From: Allodiplogaster sudhausi | Lineage: Eukaryota; Nematoda; Chromadorea; Rhabditida; Diplogasteridae | Reading direction: 5' to 3' | Length of the DNA stretch: 64,000 nt | NCBI GenBank assembly: GCA_945643635.1 | Contig: CALZFC010000055.1 | Location: forward strand, 882,001-946,000 | Part shown: one piece after another, positions 12,222-24,600 of the stretch | Layout: every line of letters begins with the position of its first letter | Position numbering within the stretch: the first letter of the stretch is position 1 | Notes under the pieces: model-generated | Seen by the model: only the letters and a program-made list of their open reading frames with translations | The model's database searches: none | Told to the model about the DNA's origin: nothing | Position numbers and translations under genes: made by a program

Positions 12222-12235
12222 AATTTTGTCAATCT

Positions 12236-12285
<50 letters not shown>

Positions 12286-12353
12286 GTCAATCTCCCTTTC
12301 TCTCTCTTCCATTTTGTCAATCTCCCTCTCTCTCTCTTCCATTTTGTCAATCT

Positions 12354-12393
<40 letters not shown>

Positions 12394-12450
12394 TTTTGTC
12401 AATCTCCCCCTCTCTCTCTCTCTCTCTCTCTCTTAAATTTTGTCAATCTC

Positions 12451-12493
<43 letters not shown>

Positions 12494-13370
12494 GACAATC
12501 TCTTTCTCTCTCCCTCTATCTCTTCCATTCTGTCAATCTCTATCTCTCTCTCCCTCTCTCTATGTCCCTCTCACTTTCCCATTCTGTCAATCTGTCTCTG
12601 TCTCTCTCTACCCCTCTTCAGAAGGAGTCTTCGCATACGCTCGTGGACCGGGTGTCTCTTCCCTCCTCCTCCGGTCCTTTTCCCTCTCTCGTCTCGCCTT
12701 CCTTGAATTCTGTTACTACTCAGTGACTAAGGGCGCTCGCCTGCGTCTTTTTTTCACGAGTAAAGGGGAGGAGGATAAACGGCATCAGTCAGTTATAACT
12801 ACAGAACAGGATAGAATGAAATAAGAAAGCGATTGCCACAGCGAGAGAGAAAGAGAGAGACGGGAAGGAGGAGAGGAGACAGTTAGAGAGAGAGAGAGCG
12901 AGAGAGAGAGAGAGAAGGGGGGGGTGAGAGAGGGAGAGAGAGAGAAAGAGAGACGGGCAGGAGGAGAGGGGACAGTTAAAGAGAGAGAGGGAGAGAAAAG
13001 GGGGGAGAGAGAGAGAAAGAGAGAGAGAGGGGAGAGTTAAAGAGAGAGAGAGGGAGAGAAAGAGTCCTTGTCTTTAATTGAAGGATCTTCAGCAGCCCAG
13101 AAACCGGGCTGTATCCCCATGGCTGGAGCTGTGAGCGAGTTGAACTGCATCCTGGAGACTATGAGAGCGTTAGTGGCATTCTCATCTGAATCTCTTCAAG
13201 ATGAAAATTCTTTTTTTTCGCAGCTAGAATTCGTGGCAGAGAAGATGCCGAATGAGTTGGCCTTCATTGGTCTGGATGAGATTTCCCTGATTGATCCCCT
13301 GAAGGGATCCAGCTTGTGTCCCAATCACACTTCCATTTCTCCACTGCGATCTCTCAGCTCTATTCAATAG
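9854..13370 (+). CDS. MAM-domain extracellular protein, 5' end missing
   Basis: Probably a secreted or membrane-attached adhesion protein with MAM domains. Ten exons join in phase: 9854-9907, 10178-10262, 10310-10422, 10573-10735, 10783-10891, 11548-11659, 11739-11918, 12622-12651, 13093-13172 and 13224-13370, giving about 356 residues to a TAG. The first MAM domain shows the usual landmarks: SDLNCCHFDAWSS, GGDELDWARLYGHW, EGYFMMTG, a CLxF-like strand (AVLSFRYWTS) and the ending FGVRGGVVAIDDILYNATR. A second, more divergent unit follows (ICDAVACSFDNPSSSC ... LEFVAEKMPNELAFIGLDEI). The third intron starts with GC (ACAG then GCTCGT) in my model. The start codon and signal peptide lie upstream and were not found. 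No transmembrane segment is visible at the C terminus. Confidence 0.78.
11945..12600. repeat. Composite repeat: (CT)n plus a TTGTCAATCTC unit
   Basis: Within a MAM-gene intron, about ten copies of a unit made of CTCTTCCATTTTGTCAATCT followed by a (CT)n stretch of variable length. Late copies carry TTAAATTTTG or TTCCATTCTG variants. The tract ends in CTTCAG, the acceptor of the exon at 12622. Confidence 0.85.
12841..13062. repeat. GA-rich repeat with about 100-bp internal units
   Basis: A GA tract in which GGAGGAGAGG and GACAGTTA are repeated about three times. It fills a MAM-gene intron in the GA (antisense-pyrimidine) orientation. Confidence 0.7.
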
Positions 13371-14094
13371 CTTCTCACCTATTTACTTTTTCCCTCACTC
13401 AACGAGCAATACGGTTATTTCCTTGGTAAATAATTCTATTTTTTGTTATTGCATGCCTGGTAAAGAATTCTATTTTTTGTTATTGCAGCTGCACTGATAA
13501 AATATTTTATTAGAGAACTCTGCTTATTTTATAAACCTTTGGTGATATAAAGGGAGAAGAAGAGAGAAATTGAAGATAAGAGTAGTATATTGTAACCAGA
13601 TCGCTACGTATTAATACTAGTTATGAAACCGTACCGCAATCAATGGTCTATTTTTACCTTCACCGTTTTCTATGATAAAACTCTCAAAAATTGAATGACT
13701 ATGAATCTGCAAAATTAACCTCGACACGAGAAATACTGTGTTACCTTTCCATAAGCATCGGATATCTGAGTATAGGAACACTGCGGAATGGAAGCACTCG
13801 CTACAAGCATACATGGGACTATGAAGATCAACAATTGAAAACATGTGAATACGAAGATCAAAAATTGAAAACAATGAGAATAAAAATATTGATCTGCTAA
13901 CTTGTTTGTTTGAATAATAAATCGAATATTACAGATCTACGTTTATCGGGACAGCCAGACAAGACAAAAAACACTTGGGCGTGTAAAGGAAGATAGAGAC
14001 GAACAGAGACGTAAAGAACGAGAAACCGAACTGGGCCAAGATAGCTCTTCTTGCTTCTCACTGCGCGGTCACTCCCATATAAGCCCTGAAGTAT
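13371..14094. other. Intergenic between convergent MAM and AMPD genes
   Basis: AT-rich, no coding exon supported. It holds a 30-bp direct repeat (TGGTAAATAATTCT and TGGTAAAGAATTCT, each followed by ATTTTTTGTTATTGCA) at 13424-13487, and a run of related CGAAGATCAA and TGAAGATCAA motifs at 13820-13880. Confidence 0.5.
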
Positions 14095-14100
14095 TTTATT
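14095..14100 (-). terminator. AMPD poly(A) signal
   Basis: TTTATT on the plus strand, so AATAAA on the gene strand, 29 nt beyond the AMPD stop codon. It supports 14129 as the real end of the coding sequence. Confidence 0.6.
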
Positions 14101-14128
14101 ATTTTGGTTGAACTAACCGGAATTTATG

Positions 14129-17100
14129 TCAATGTGTTGAAATATTGTATGTTTGAGGTTGCGTAGTGAAGAAGAAAAGAGAATGACTTAAAGGGAGTTC
14201 AGAGAAAAGAGAGAAAGAGAGTGACCTGTAGAGTGTAGAGAAAGACGAGTGACTTGAAGAGAGTACAGAAAAAGGGTGACTTGAAGAGAGTGCAGAGAAA
14301 AGAGTGAATTGAAGAGAGTGCAGAGAAAAGAGTGACTTGAAGAGAGTGCAGAGAAAAAAGAGTGACTTGAAGAGAGTGCAGAGAAAAGAGAGTGACTGGA
14401 CGAGAGTGCAGAGAAAAGAGAGTGACTTGAGGAGAGTGCAGAGAAAAGAGAGTGACTTGAAGAGAGTGCAGAGAAAAGAGAGTGACTTGAAAAGAGTGCA
14501 GAGAAAAGAGAGTGACTTGAAGAGAGTGCAGAGAAAAGAGAGTGACTTGAAGAGAGTGCAGAGAAAAGAGAGTGACTTGAAGAGAGTGCAGAGAAAAGAG
14601 AGTGACTTGAAGAGAGTGCAGAGAAAAGAGAGTGACTTGAAGAGAGTGCAGAGAAAAGAGAGTGACTTGAAGAGAGTGCAGAGAAAAGAGAGTGACTTGA
14701 AGAGAGTGCAGAGCTCGTCGACGAGAGCCTCATGGCGGAAGGAGACGCGGATGTCGGGGACATTCGTCCTCTGCACGTCGTTCCCTCGCACTCCTTCCTC
14801 CTTGTAGCACGGCCCCAGCCAGTGCACTTTGACCTTCAACAGTTTAGACCTCCTCTCTCTGCTCTCCCATCTCATTACCTGTCTTCTCTCTGCTCTCCCA
14901 TCTCCCCCCCTCTCTCCTCTCTGCTCTCCCATTTCTTTCCCTCCCTCCCCCCTCTCTCTCTCTTTCTCTCTCTACTCTCCCATCTACTTCCCTCTCTCAT
15001 CTCCCATCCCTTTCCTCTCTTCTCATCACTTCTCCCACCAACCTTGTCCTCGAATCCACTCTGGAGAACGCTGTTGCGGGCCAGTTCGCACATGTCGCAG
15101 CTGCTCAGCTTCCACACCTGAATATCTCATTTAGGAAGGAGAGAGATGGAAAGGGGAAAAGAGAATTGCCTGAGCAGCGATGGAGTACTCCTCCATCAGC
15201 GCTTCCTTCGTGTAGTGGAACTGCAGCGGATCGTCCGTGGACAGCGACACGTTCAGACCCTCCAATTATGAAGAAGTAGGTAACTGAACGAAGAAGAAAC
15301 GAATACCTTCTGGAGATACTCGGGGAGCGGGTTGCGCTGGTAGGAAATGAAGAGAGAGTTGTTGCTCAGAGGAGACATCGCAATGCCCATCTGACTCAGG
15401 TAGAACAGGTACTGTAGCACCGGAACCTACAAATGGAAGATGTAGTGGAGTGGAGGAAGAGATAGAAAGAGCGGGAGAGGAGAGAGATTAAGACAGTGAG
15501 AGAGAGAGAGACTGCTCACCTTACGAAGCAGCAGACCGTGGGAGATGCTTTCGCTGGTGAGGAATCCAGTGAGGAGATGATTGACATGGCCAGCTTCTCC
15601 GCAGTGAGGACGGAGAGAGAAAGTAGACTGGCCACGCTCCCTTCAATTGTGAATTCTATGAATGTACCGTAGAGATGGCTGCCAGATTGGAAATGCTGAA
15701 CATAAGAATAAGAAAAGAAGAAACCTGCGGAGGGCGTTCAGGGCGCAGAGGTTGGCGTACATGTAGAAGAGATAGTAGTTGTACGGTGGATTCTCACTGT
15801 CGCGGTACAGATCGGGAGAAGGAGATGAACGGTCAAACTTCAAAGGAAAGTTGGTGAGAAGTGAGAGGAAGATAAGAAGACTGACATGAACAAACTCGTG
15901 CTTGCTCTCATCGTCAACCGAGTCAATGCCAGAGACAACTTGGAGGAAGCGATGGAGTTCGGGGTGGGTCGAGGGGTCGTTCGTCACCTCAACATTTGGT
16001 TCCCTTTTCTAACTTCCACTCATCCGCGGAATCTTACTTCGAAGAGTGGTGTGAAGATGTTATCAAGGATTTCATCAAAGTTATCGATCATCCCCTTGAC
16101 CTTGTAGACATCGCTGAAATCAGTCGAAATGAGTTAAGAGACCATGAAAGTACTAAACTGACTAAAGCCTGGGAATCTGAATGAGCCATCGGACGTTAGG
16201 AGACCAGACATCGTGGCCAATGGCCCACTTGGCCAACTTGTCCCACTCATCTCGACTCTTTCCGTAGATCGAAAGACGCGGCTCCGCCTGCTGGTACTTC
16301 GAGTCTTCCAGGTCGGACAACACTTCCTGCAATATATCATCTTAACACAAATAACACAAGAAATGAAGAGAGCGTGCCTTGAGGACTTCGGCGAAGTACT
16401 TGCCGCCCACGTAGTTGTCGGTTTTGATGAAGATCTCACGAAGGGTCGAGTTGCCCACTGGGTTGTACCTGCAATCAAGAACACTTACTTACTAAAGAAA
16501 ACTACGTCGTTTAGACATTTAGGAGGAGGAGGAGGGGAAAAGGAAAGGGAGGGAAAGGGAAGGAACGAGGAAAGAGAGCGAGAGAGAAAGAGAGATCTTA
16601 CTTGGTGTTGAACTTGTCGAATCGATGGAAGGTGTTTCTATCCACATGGACGTCGAGCATGTCCACCGAGAGGTCGTAGGCATTAATTCCAATCTTCTCG
16701 AAGACTTCTCTCATCGTCACTTTCTGGTTCTTCTGTAAAATTCACCTTTTCTAATTGAAAAGAAATTTTTTCTAGCTGTACTGGATTCTAAGAAAGGGAT
16801 AGCCAACTGAGACCTCTTCAATGACAACTTCTTCACCTTCCGTCTTCATCTTCTTCTTAATGAAACGAAGAAGATGCTTTTGATTCATGGAGGAAGCTGC
16901 GTGGATGTGAGTGTCAACCTGGAAAGAGGAAGAACGAGAGAGGAAATGAGAGACAAGACATCTAAGGAGACAGCGAGAAGAAGAGAGGAAAGGAGAGACG
17001 GGAGATCTAAGGAGACAACGAGAAGAAGAGATTAAAGGAGAGACGAGAGATTTAAGGAGACAGCGAGAAGAAGAGAGGAAAGGAGAGACGAGAGATCTAA

Positions 17101-18755
17101 GGAGGCAGCGAGAAGAAGAGAGGAAAGGAGAGACGAGAGATTTAAGGAGACAGCGAGAAGAAGAGAGGAAAGGAGAGACGAGAGATCTAAGGAGGCAGCG
17201 AGAAGAAGAGAGAAAAGGAGAGAAGAGAGATCTAAGGAGACAGCGAGAAGAAGAGAGGCAAGGAGAGACGAGAGATCTAAGGAGGCAGCGAGAAAAAGAG
17301 AGAAAAGGAGAGAAGAGAGATCTAAGGAGACAGCGAGAAGAAGAGAGGAAAGGAGAGACGAGAGATCTAAGGAGGCAGCGAGAAGAAGAGAGGAAAGGAG
17401 AGACGAGAGATCTAAGGAGGCAGCGAGAGGAAGAGAGGAAAGGAGAGACGAGAGATCTAAGGAGGCAGCGAGAAGAAGAGAGGAAAGGAGAGACGAGAGA
17501 TCTAAGGAGACAACGAGAAGAAGAGAGGAAAGGAGAGAAGAGAGATCTAAGGAGACAGCGAGAAGAAGAGAGGAAAGGAGAGACGAGAGATCTAAGGAGG
17601 CAGCGAGAAGAAGAGAGGAAAGGAGAGACGAGAGATCTAAGGAGGCAGCGAGAAGAAGAGAGGAAAGGAGAGACGAGAGATCTAAGGAGGCAGCGAGAAG
17701 AAGAGAGAAAAGGAGAGAAGAGAGATCTAAGGAGGCAGCGAGAAGAAGAGAGGAAAGGAGAGACGGGAGATCTAAGGAGACAACGAGAAGAAGAGAGGAA
17801 AGGAGAGAAGAGAGATCTAAGGAGACAGCGAGAAGAAGAGAGGAAAGGAGAGACGAGAGATCTAAGGAGGCAGCGAGAAGAAGAGAGGAAAGGAGAGACG
17901 AGAGATCTAAGGAGGCAGCGAGAAGAAGAGAGGAAAGGAGAGACGAGAGATCTAAGGAGGCAGCGAGAAGAAGAGAGAAAAGGAGAGACGAGAGATCTAA
18001 GGAGGCAGCGAGAAGAAGAGAGGAAAGGAGAGACGAGAGATCTAAGGAGGCAGCGAGAAGAAGAGAGGAAAGGAGAGACGAGAGATCTAAGGAGGCAGCG
18101 AGAAGAAGAGAGGAAAGGAGAGACGAGAGATCTAAGGAGGCAGCGAGAAGAAGAGAGGAAAGGAGAGACGAGAGATCTAAGGAGGCAGCGAGAAGAAGAG
18201 AGGAAAGGAGAGACGAGAGATCTAAGGAGGCAGCGAGAAGAAGAGAGAAAAGGAGAGAAGAGAGATCTAAGGAGGCAGCGAGAAGAAGAGAGGAAAGGAG
18301 AGACGGGAGATCTAAGGAGACAACGAGAAGAAGAGAGGAAAGGAGAGAAGAGAGATCTAAGGAGACAGCGAGAAGAAGAGAGGAAAGGAGAGACGAGAGA
18401 TCTAAGGAGGCAGCGAGAAGAAGAGAGGAAAGGAGAGACGAGAGATCTAAGGAGGCAGCGAGAAGAAGAGAGAAAAGGAGAGACGAGAGATCTAAGGAGG
18501 CAGCGAGAAGAAGAGAGGAAAGGAGAGACGAGAGATCTAAGGAGGCAGCGAGAAGAAGAGAGGAAAGGAGAGACGAGAGATCTAAGGAGGCAGCGAGAAG
18601 AAGAGAGGAATGGCAGACCTTGCGTATGTTGTAGAAATCGCGGTGAGAAACAGCCTTCTGCTCGTGCAACTCGCGGATGTCGTTGAGAAGCACGTGCAGC
18701 TGGAACTTGTTCTGGAGGTACGCCAGGCGACGGAAGCAGAAGGACTTCCTAGAAA

Positions 18756-18801
<46 letters not shown>

Positions 18802-20119
18802 AGTGGGATAGTGAGGAGAGTATGAGAGAGAGAGAGGGAGAGGGAGAGGAAAGAGTGAGAGACAGTGTGTGTGTGAGAGAGAGTGAGAGAGAGGAGAGAG
18901 AGGAAAGAGTGAGAGAGAGAGTGAAAAGGAGAGGAAAGAGTGAGAGGGAGAGGAGAGAGTGAGTCTGCTAACAGGGGCCCATCCACAATCATCTGCGTGA
19001 GCTTCTCGGTGTCGGACAAAAACTTCTCCTTTGAGATGTAGAACGGAGCGAATGCTTCATCCAGCTTCCCTTCATCGTTCTGCACTTCCACCTTCAATCA
19101 ACAATCATTTCCCTTCCTGTCCAGTGGTTTTCTCTTATTTCCTAGACATTAAAACCAATGAACTGACAACTCCCGCTCGTCGAACGAGTTTGTACTTCTT
19201 CGGGTAGATGGGCAGCGGCGTATCGCAGCCCCAGTGGTCGGCGGGGGCCTTCGGAGGGTCAAAGGAAGTACTCGCCGCTACAAGGGATATGGTACTTTAA
19301 GGAAAGAACTCACTCGAGGAGTCAGTAAAATAGAAACCAGAGGGTGCGAAACAGAAAGTGTTTGTTCGACGACCAATCTGAGAACGGATATTCAAACTCA
19401 TCACTTTCCACTCCCCACACCCTCCCAATGGACCAAAACATTCGGCCAGCACAAGGTTGCAAGTTGAGTTTTGGTCCCTGGGAAGATGTGTTCTCTTCTC
19501 TCCTTCACCATGCACGGGACAGAAATCTCACGCCATTACAGTTACTGTCGTCGTTCCAACGAATCCGTTGAATTGGTAGTGAAATGGAAAAGCCTTAGAA
19601 GTATAAAAAGCGATTAGATTGCTAAGATGGGTATAGAAGAAGAAAAAAGAGATGGGTAGACGCAGAGGAATATAGACTGGTTAGAAGTTAAACAAGTTAT
19701 GATCGCATCGTCAGAGTTTTCGGCAGTCTAGTTTTGAAATAACTGGTTAGCTCTAATATTTTAGATTTTGTTAGTTTTGAACGCGCAAAACTTACAGAAG
19801 CTCGTGAGGCGAGTTCTTTCTCTAAGCTCTTGTAGACTCAGCAGTTCTAGAACTCGATGATCTTAATCATTGTCCCTGACTTAGACAGGAATCGAGAAAA
19901 GAAAATGAAACACCTTACACAAGACCACAAACGACTGAAGACCCTGAGGGATACTCTAGAATCCCGAACTCTCAACGAATCGACTGTAATAATCCGAGAC
20001 AACCTCTAAGACTATGCGCCAATAGACAGAACACAACCACGATAGACTACGCAGAGAAGATGACTTCCTTGTGCAACGATTGAGAGAGTGAGAAAGGTGA
20101 GAAAATGAATGGAAGGGTG

Positions 20120-20161
<42 letters not shown>

Positions 20162-21426
20162 GAGAGATAGAAAGAGAGAGAGGGGGGAGATTGGGGGGGG
20201 GGCGACAGATACACGATTAAGCTTCAAGAAGACAATTGAGAAGTTAAATCTGACCAATCAGATAAAAAATGAAAAATAAAATTAATCTAATAGGCCATAG
20301 GGACCATAGATAGGAGAAGATATAGTACAGTACTGTGAGAAGATAAGACGGAGCGAGCGAAAGGTCACCAACACAACTGTCTGCCTTAACAGGAGGAGCG
20401 GCCGTTTCTTCTCTTCTTCTCTGCTGCCTTTCCCGATGCGCATTGAAAAGAAGGCATCAAATGAGAAATGATTTTCTATCGGCTCTCTATTCACTTTCAA
20501 CCGTTTCAACATCCTACAACCCGAACAGGGATACTGTAGAGGCACACTAGAAATGAGAGTGGCCGGACTGACTGCTCTCCGTGTTCTTTCTGCGCATTCT
20601 CGGCAGGTTCTCGGGATAGAATCCGTCGATGAATCTCTTGGTTGTGATGGGGAAGTGGTTGCCGATTCGGTCCATGTACTCCTCGCGCAGCTTCAGCGCA
20701 GCTACGATGTCCTCGGATGCCGTGTGCAGGTCTTCCAGTGGTACCGGAAATCACTTCTCTCTCTCTCCTCCCTTCCCTCTCTCGTTCTCTTCTATCTCTC
20801 TCTCTCTCCCCTTCCCGTCCCTCTTTCTTTCTCTCACTCTCTTCTCACTCTCTTTCCCTCTCCTTCCCTGAGCGTACTCCACTGAGTTCCTCTCCCGTGA
20901 TGGCCATCCTCTGATAGTTGACATCGACGGCATCTCTGAAAGTGTGCATCTCTATTCCCCCCATCGGAGACAAGCAGCGCGGCTCTTCGGGCAGGGGAGA
21001 AGACAGAACAGACTCTTCCAGCTTCGCTCTAAACAAATGGGAACATCCCTTTTCACCTTATGGTTAGGCAGCATTGTTTCTTAATTCTCCTTATATTAAT
21101 TTTATATATTTAATACTTACCTCTTTAATCCAAACAATAAATACGATTTAATCTTGGCTAAATACATGAAAATGAAAATTAGCGTACACAACACAATTAC
21201 AATAGTGAGCAAAAATTTCCTCCATTACTGCTTATGTTAAGCTTTTCGTTGTAGAAACACCGAACGTCTTTTCATTGTTGGGAGGCATGACGAAGTCGAC
21301 AGCGAGAAGAGTTCGTTTGGACGAGGAAAGAGCACAGGGAGGAGAAGAAGAAAGAAGCCATCACTAACAACTAGCGCGCAAGAAATACGCACGCGGCATG
21401 CCAGCACGCAGCCGCGATAAAACGCA

Positions 21427-21470
<44 letters not shown>

Positions 21471-21520
21471 GGGAGAGAGAGAGGGGAGAGAAAGAGACAG
21501 AGAGAAACAGAGAGAGAGAC

Positions 21521-21553
<33 letters not shown>

Positions 21554-21556
21554 GAG

Positions 21557-21616
<60 letters not shown>

Positions 21617-24600
21617 TGATAGAGTGAAATAAAGAAGAGAAAGATAATGGAAGAAAGAGCAAAAGAGGACGTGCATTACGGTACGAGGGAACGCGATAGT
21701 AAGAGAGCATAAAAACTAAAAGCGTGGTTCAGTCTTGAGATTATCGCTAAATCTCCAGGGGCAATATAAATCGAGATTGCCTTTTTTACTTAGAGGGCTT
21801 CTTCGTCGTGTCGAGATGTTGAGAAAGGAAGATGTTCGCAAGGGAAAACGAGGAATATGATTAGGAAGGCACGATAAACCATCTACGAACGACACGGAAG
21901 AACCCCCCACGACACGTTCACAATTCACTCCCCCAACTCACTGAGCAGAGAAGCGACGGCGTTGGCGGGGGCGCCTGCTTTGGACAAATGGGCTACTACT
22001 CTTTACTTCTTCCCTCCAAGTCGTCCAGGAAGATCTCTGATCGAATAGCCGAGGCTGCCAACCTGTCATTCAGTTGCTTGGTCTGCAGATTGCGACTCTC
22101 GTTCACTTCAATCGGGTAGTGGCACAACTCGAAGGGGGAAGACACGTTGTGAGTTCCCTGCGCGCCTGGAAAAGCATAGCTTAAAATGGGGACCCCAAAA
22201 GCTATAGGATGAGTGAGGGAGAGGTTTTTTCTCGCTTTATCCTCAAAATTGATGCAAAAATAGCTAATATATTCAATTACACGTTGACTAGGATCGAAAT
22301 GTCCTTCTTTACCAGGAAGGATGACTAAAAACTTGGCCAGGCAGTCGGCTTTTCAGCTATGTGCATAAGGTTAACAATTTGTCAACGTTTATTAACCATA
22401 GAGACTAAATGTTTTTAAGAGAGCCTCTCTGTAAGGGTCAAGGAGCGTCTGCCCGGAGGAATTTTTGTTTTCTTTTACTTTGCAAACTTAATGAGGGATG
22501 TATCCCTTGTTCATAACTAATTTTAGGTGGTCAAAACGTTTTTGAAAATTTTTTTCACTAAGATATAAGTGAAAATGTTCCAAAATTTTGGAAGACCATA
22601 TCTTCCATTATACTTAATATTTCTCAATAAACTTTTCAGTGGTCGATTCCTTGTTCAAAACTACACAAAAAAGTCCGTGGAGACCATTTTCGAAAAATAA
22701 AATTTATATGACTTTTCTCCAATTTAAGTTTTTTAAAGTGGTTTTCAGGTAATAACTTTTTTTTTACTATTACTTTCCAAAAACTGAATCCTCCATAAGA
22801 AAGAGGAGGAAAAACTACATATAATATCTGTCTACGAGGAAAAATCTCTGATACTTTTTTTGGGTATCTGCATTTGAATACCGATTTCTGAGCAAATTTC
22901 GGCTTTGGCTGCAAACCATAATTTCTTTTAAACTTCATCAATTTTAAAACGGAATAGTCCATTCGATGTAATTTTTTATCCTCTTTAAAATGGTATATAC
23001 TTTGTACGCAAAAGAAATTAATCTAAAGGCCTAAAATTGACTTTTTGTGTTTTTAAAAGAATGAAATATAATATGCTGAAAAATTTCATTTCGATCAAGC
23101 GTACCATGGATGGTAGTCAAAAGTAGAAAATGAACGTCAAATTTATGTTTCTGGCCTCAAACAACCTAATGGCACAGTTTTCAGAACATAAGTTACATTG
23201 GTACCAGCTTTCGCAGAACAGCTCAAAATAGTCGAAACATATCGTGGATTTTTTTCGAAATTTCAAGATTTCTAAAAACTGTACAGGTTTTGCTCTTTCA
23301 TCGGTGGATATATTATGTAAAAGTCTCTGCTCTTTCGAATGGGTATGACCTTTTTGGTAATCCGATTCACAAATGACCTGATACTTGGCTTCGAAGGAGT
23401 TTTCATACATTTATTTCGCCATCTAGGCTCGTAAAAATGAAATTTCTTGACTTTTAGAGTACTTTTGAGTGGTATATCATGAAAGAACTTCAAGGAATCC
23501 TGGAATACCCATTATTGGGTGCTAGATGTTTCAAAAGAACTAATTTGAAATATTTGCTAAAATATATTCAGCAATATCGCCGTCAACAGTCAGCATTCAA
23601 ATACATATTCCCAAAAAAAGTATCCTCAGATTTTGATTAAAAAGCTGTATATGACTCAGTTTTAACTGCTCTTTCTTGTTGAGTAAATATTATGTGGAAA
23701 GTCGGTCGATATGACCCATTAATGGTCCAAAGAATGAGTATTTTAACAGCAGAAATTGGCCAAAAACACAAAAACTCAATTTTAGGCCTTTAGATTAATT
23801 TCTTTTGCGTACAAAGTATATACCATTTTAAAGAGGATAAAAAATTACATCGAATTACACTATTCCGTTTTAAAATTGATGAAGTTTAAAAGAAATTATG
23901 GTTTGCAGCCAAAGCCGAAATTTGCTCAGAAATCAGTATTCAAATGCCGATACCCAAAAAAGTATCGGAGATTTTTCCTCGTAGACAGATATTATATGTA
24001 GTTTTTCCTCCTCTTTCTTATGGAAGATTCAGTTTTTGGAATGTAATAGTAAAAAAAAAGTTATTACCTGAAAACCACTTTTAAAAAACTTCAATTGGAG
24101 AAAAGTCATATAAATTTTATTTTTCGAAAATGGTCTCCACGGATAAGGAATGTGGACCTGAGACGCTGGACAGGAATCAAGGATTGGCTCAAGATGGCAT
24201 TCAAGAGGAAGATGGATTGGGCAATCAAGATCAACCAAATGGAACAGAATCGGTGGGCCTACATCTCCACCTACTGGATCCCCTACGAAGCAGTCCATCG
24301 ACGTAGGCCCGGTCGTCCATCCATTCGCTGGCGAGACCATCTTCCCTGACCACTTTCTCTCCCTCTCACTCATATCCCGCAACGAAGTTGACGTTCGGCC
24401 TATAACATCCCTGTGCTCATCCCACAATCGGCCTGATACAACGATAAATTGTAAATTGTAAATTGGTCTCCACGGACTTTTTTGTGTAGTTTTGAACAAG
24501 GAATCGACCACTGAAAAGATTATTGAGAAATATTAAGTATAATGGAAGATATGGTCTTCCAAAATTTTGGAACATTTTCACTTATATCTTAGTGAAAAAA

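Noticed and set aside
14337..14807. A plus-strand frame repeating [10 protein letters not shown] across the 30-bp minisatellite
   Set aside because: It is the antisense reading of the array inside the AMPD last exon; homology supports only the minus strand.
14180..18610. Regularly spaced repeats considered as a CRISPR array
   Set aside because: The arrays are tandem minisatellites without unique spacers, in a eukaryotic genome.
17032..18693. A 553-codon open frame with repeated [15 protein letters not shown] on the minus strand
   Set aside because: It is the 45-bp VNTR read through; 45 is divisible by three so frames stay open. AMPD homology places it inside an intron, with exons joined across it in phase.
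20506..20754. An 82-codon minus-strand frame over an AMPD exon ([16 protein letters not shown])
   Set aside because: The alternative frame matches AMP deaminase ([20 protein letters not shown]); this one is a shadow.
24095..24349. A host gene encoding a basic [11 protein letters not shown] protein
   Set aside because: The frame is the 3' end of a LINE ORF with a target-site duplication and a tandem tail.
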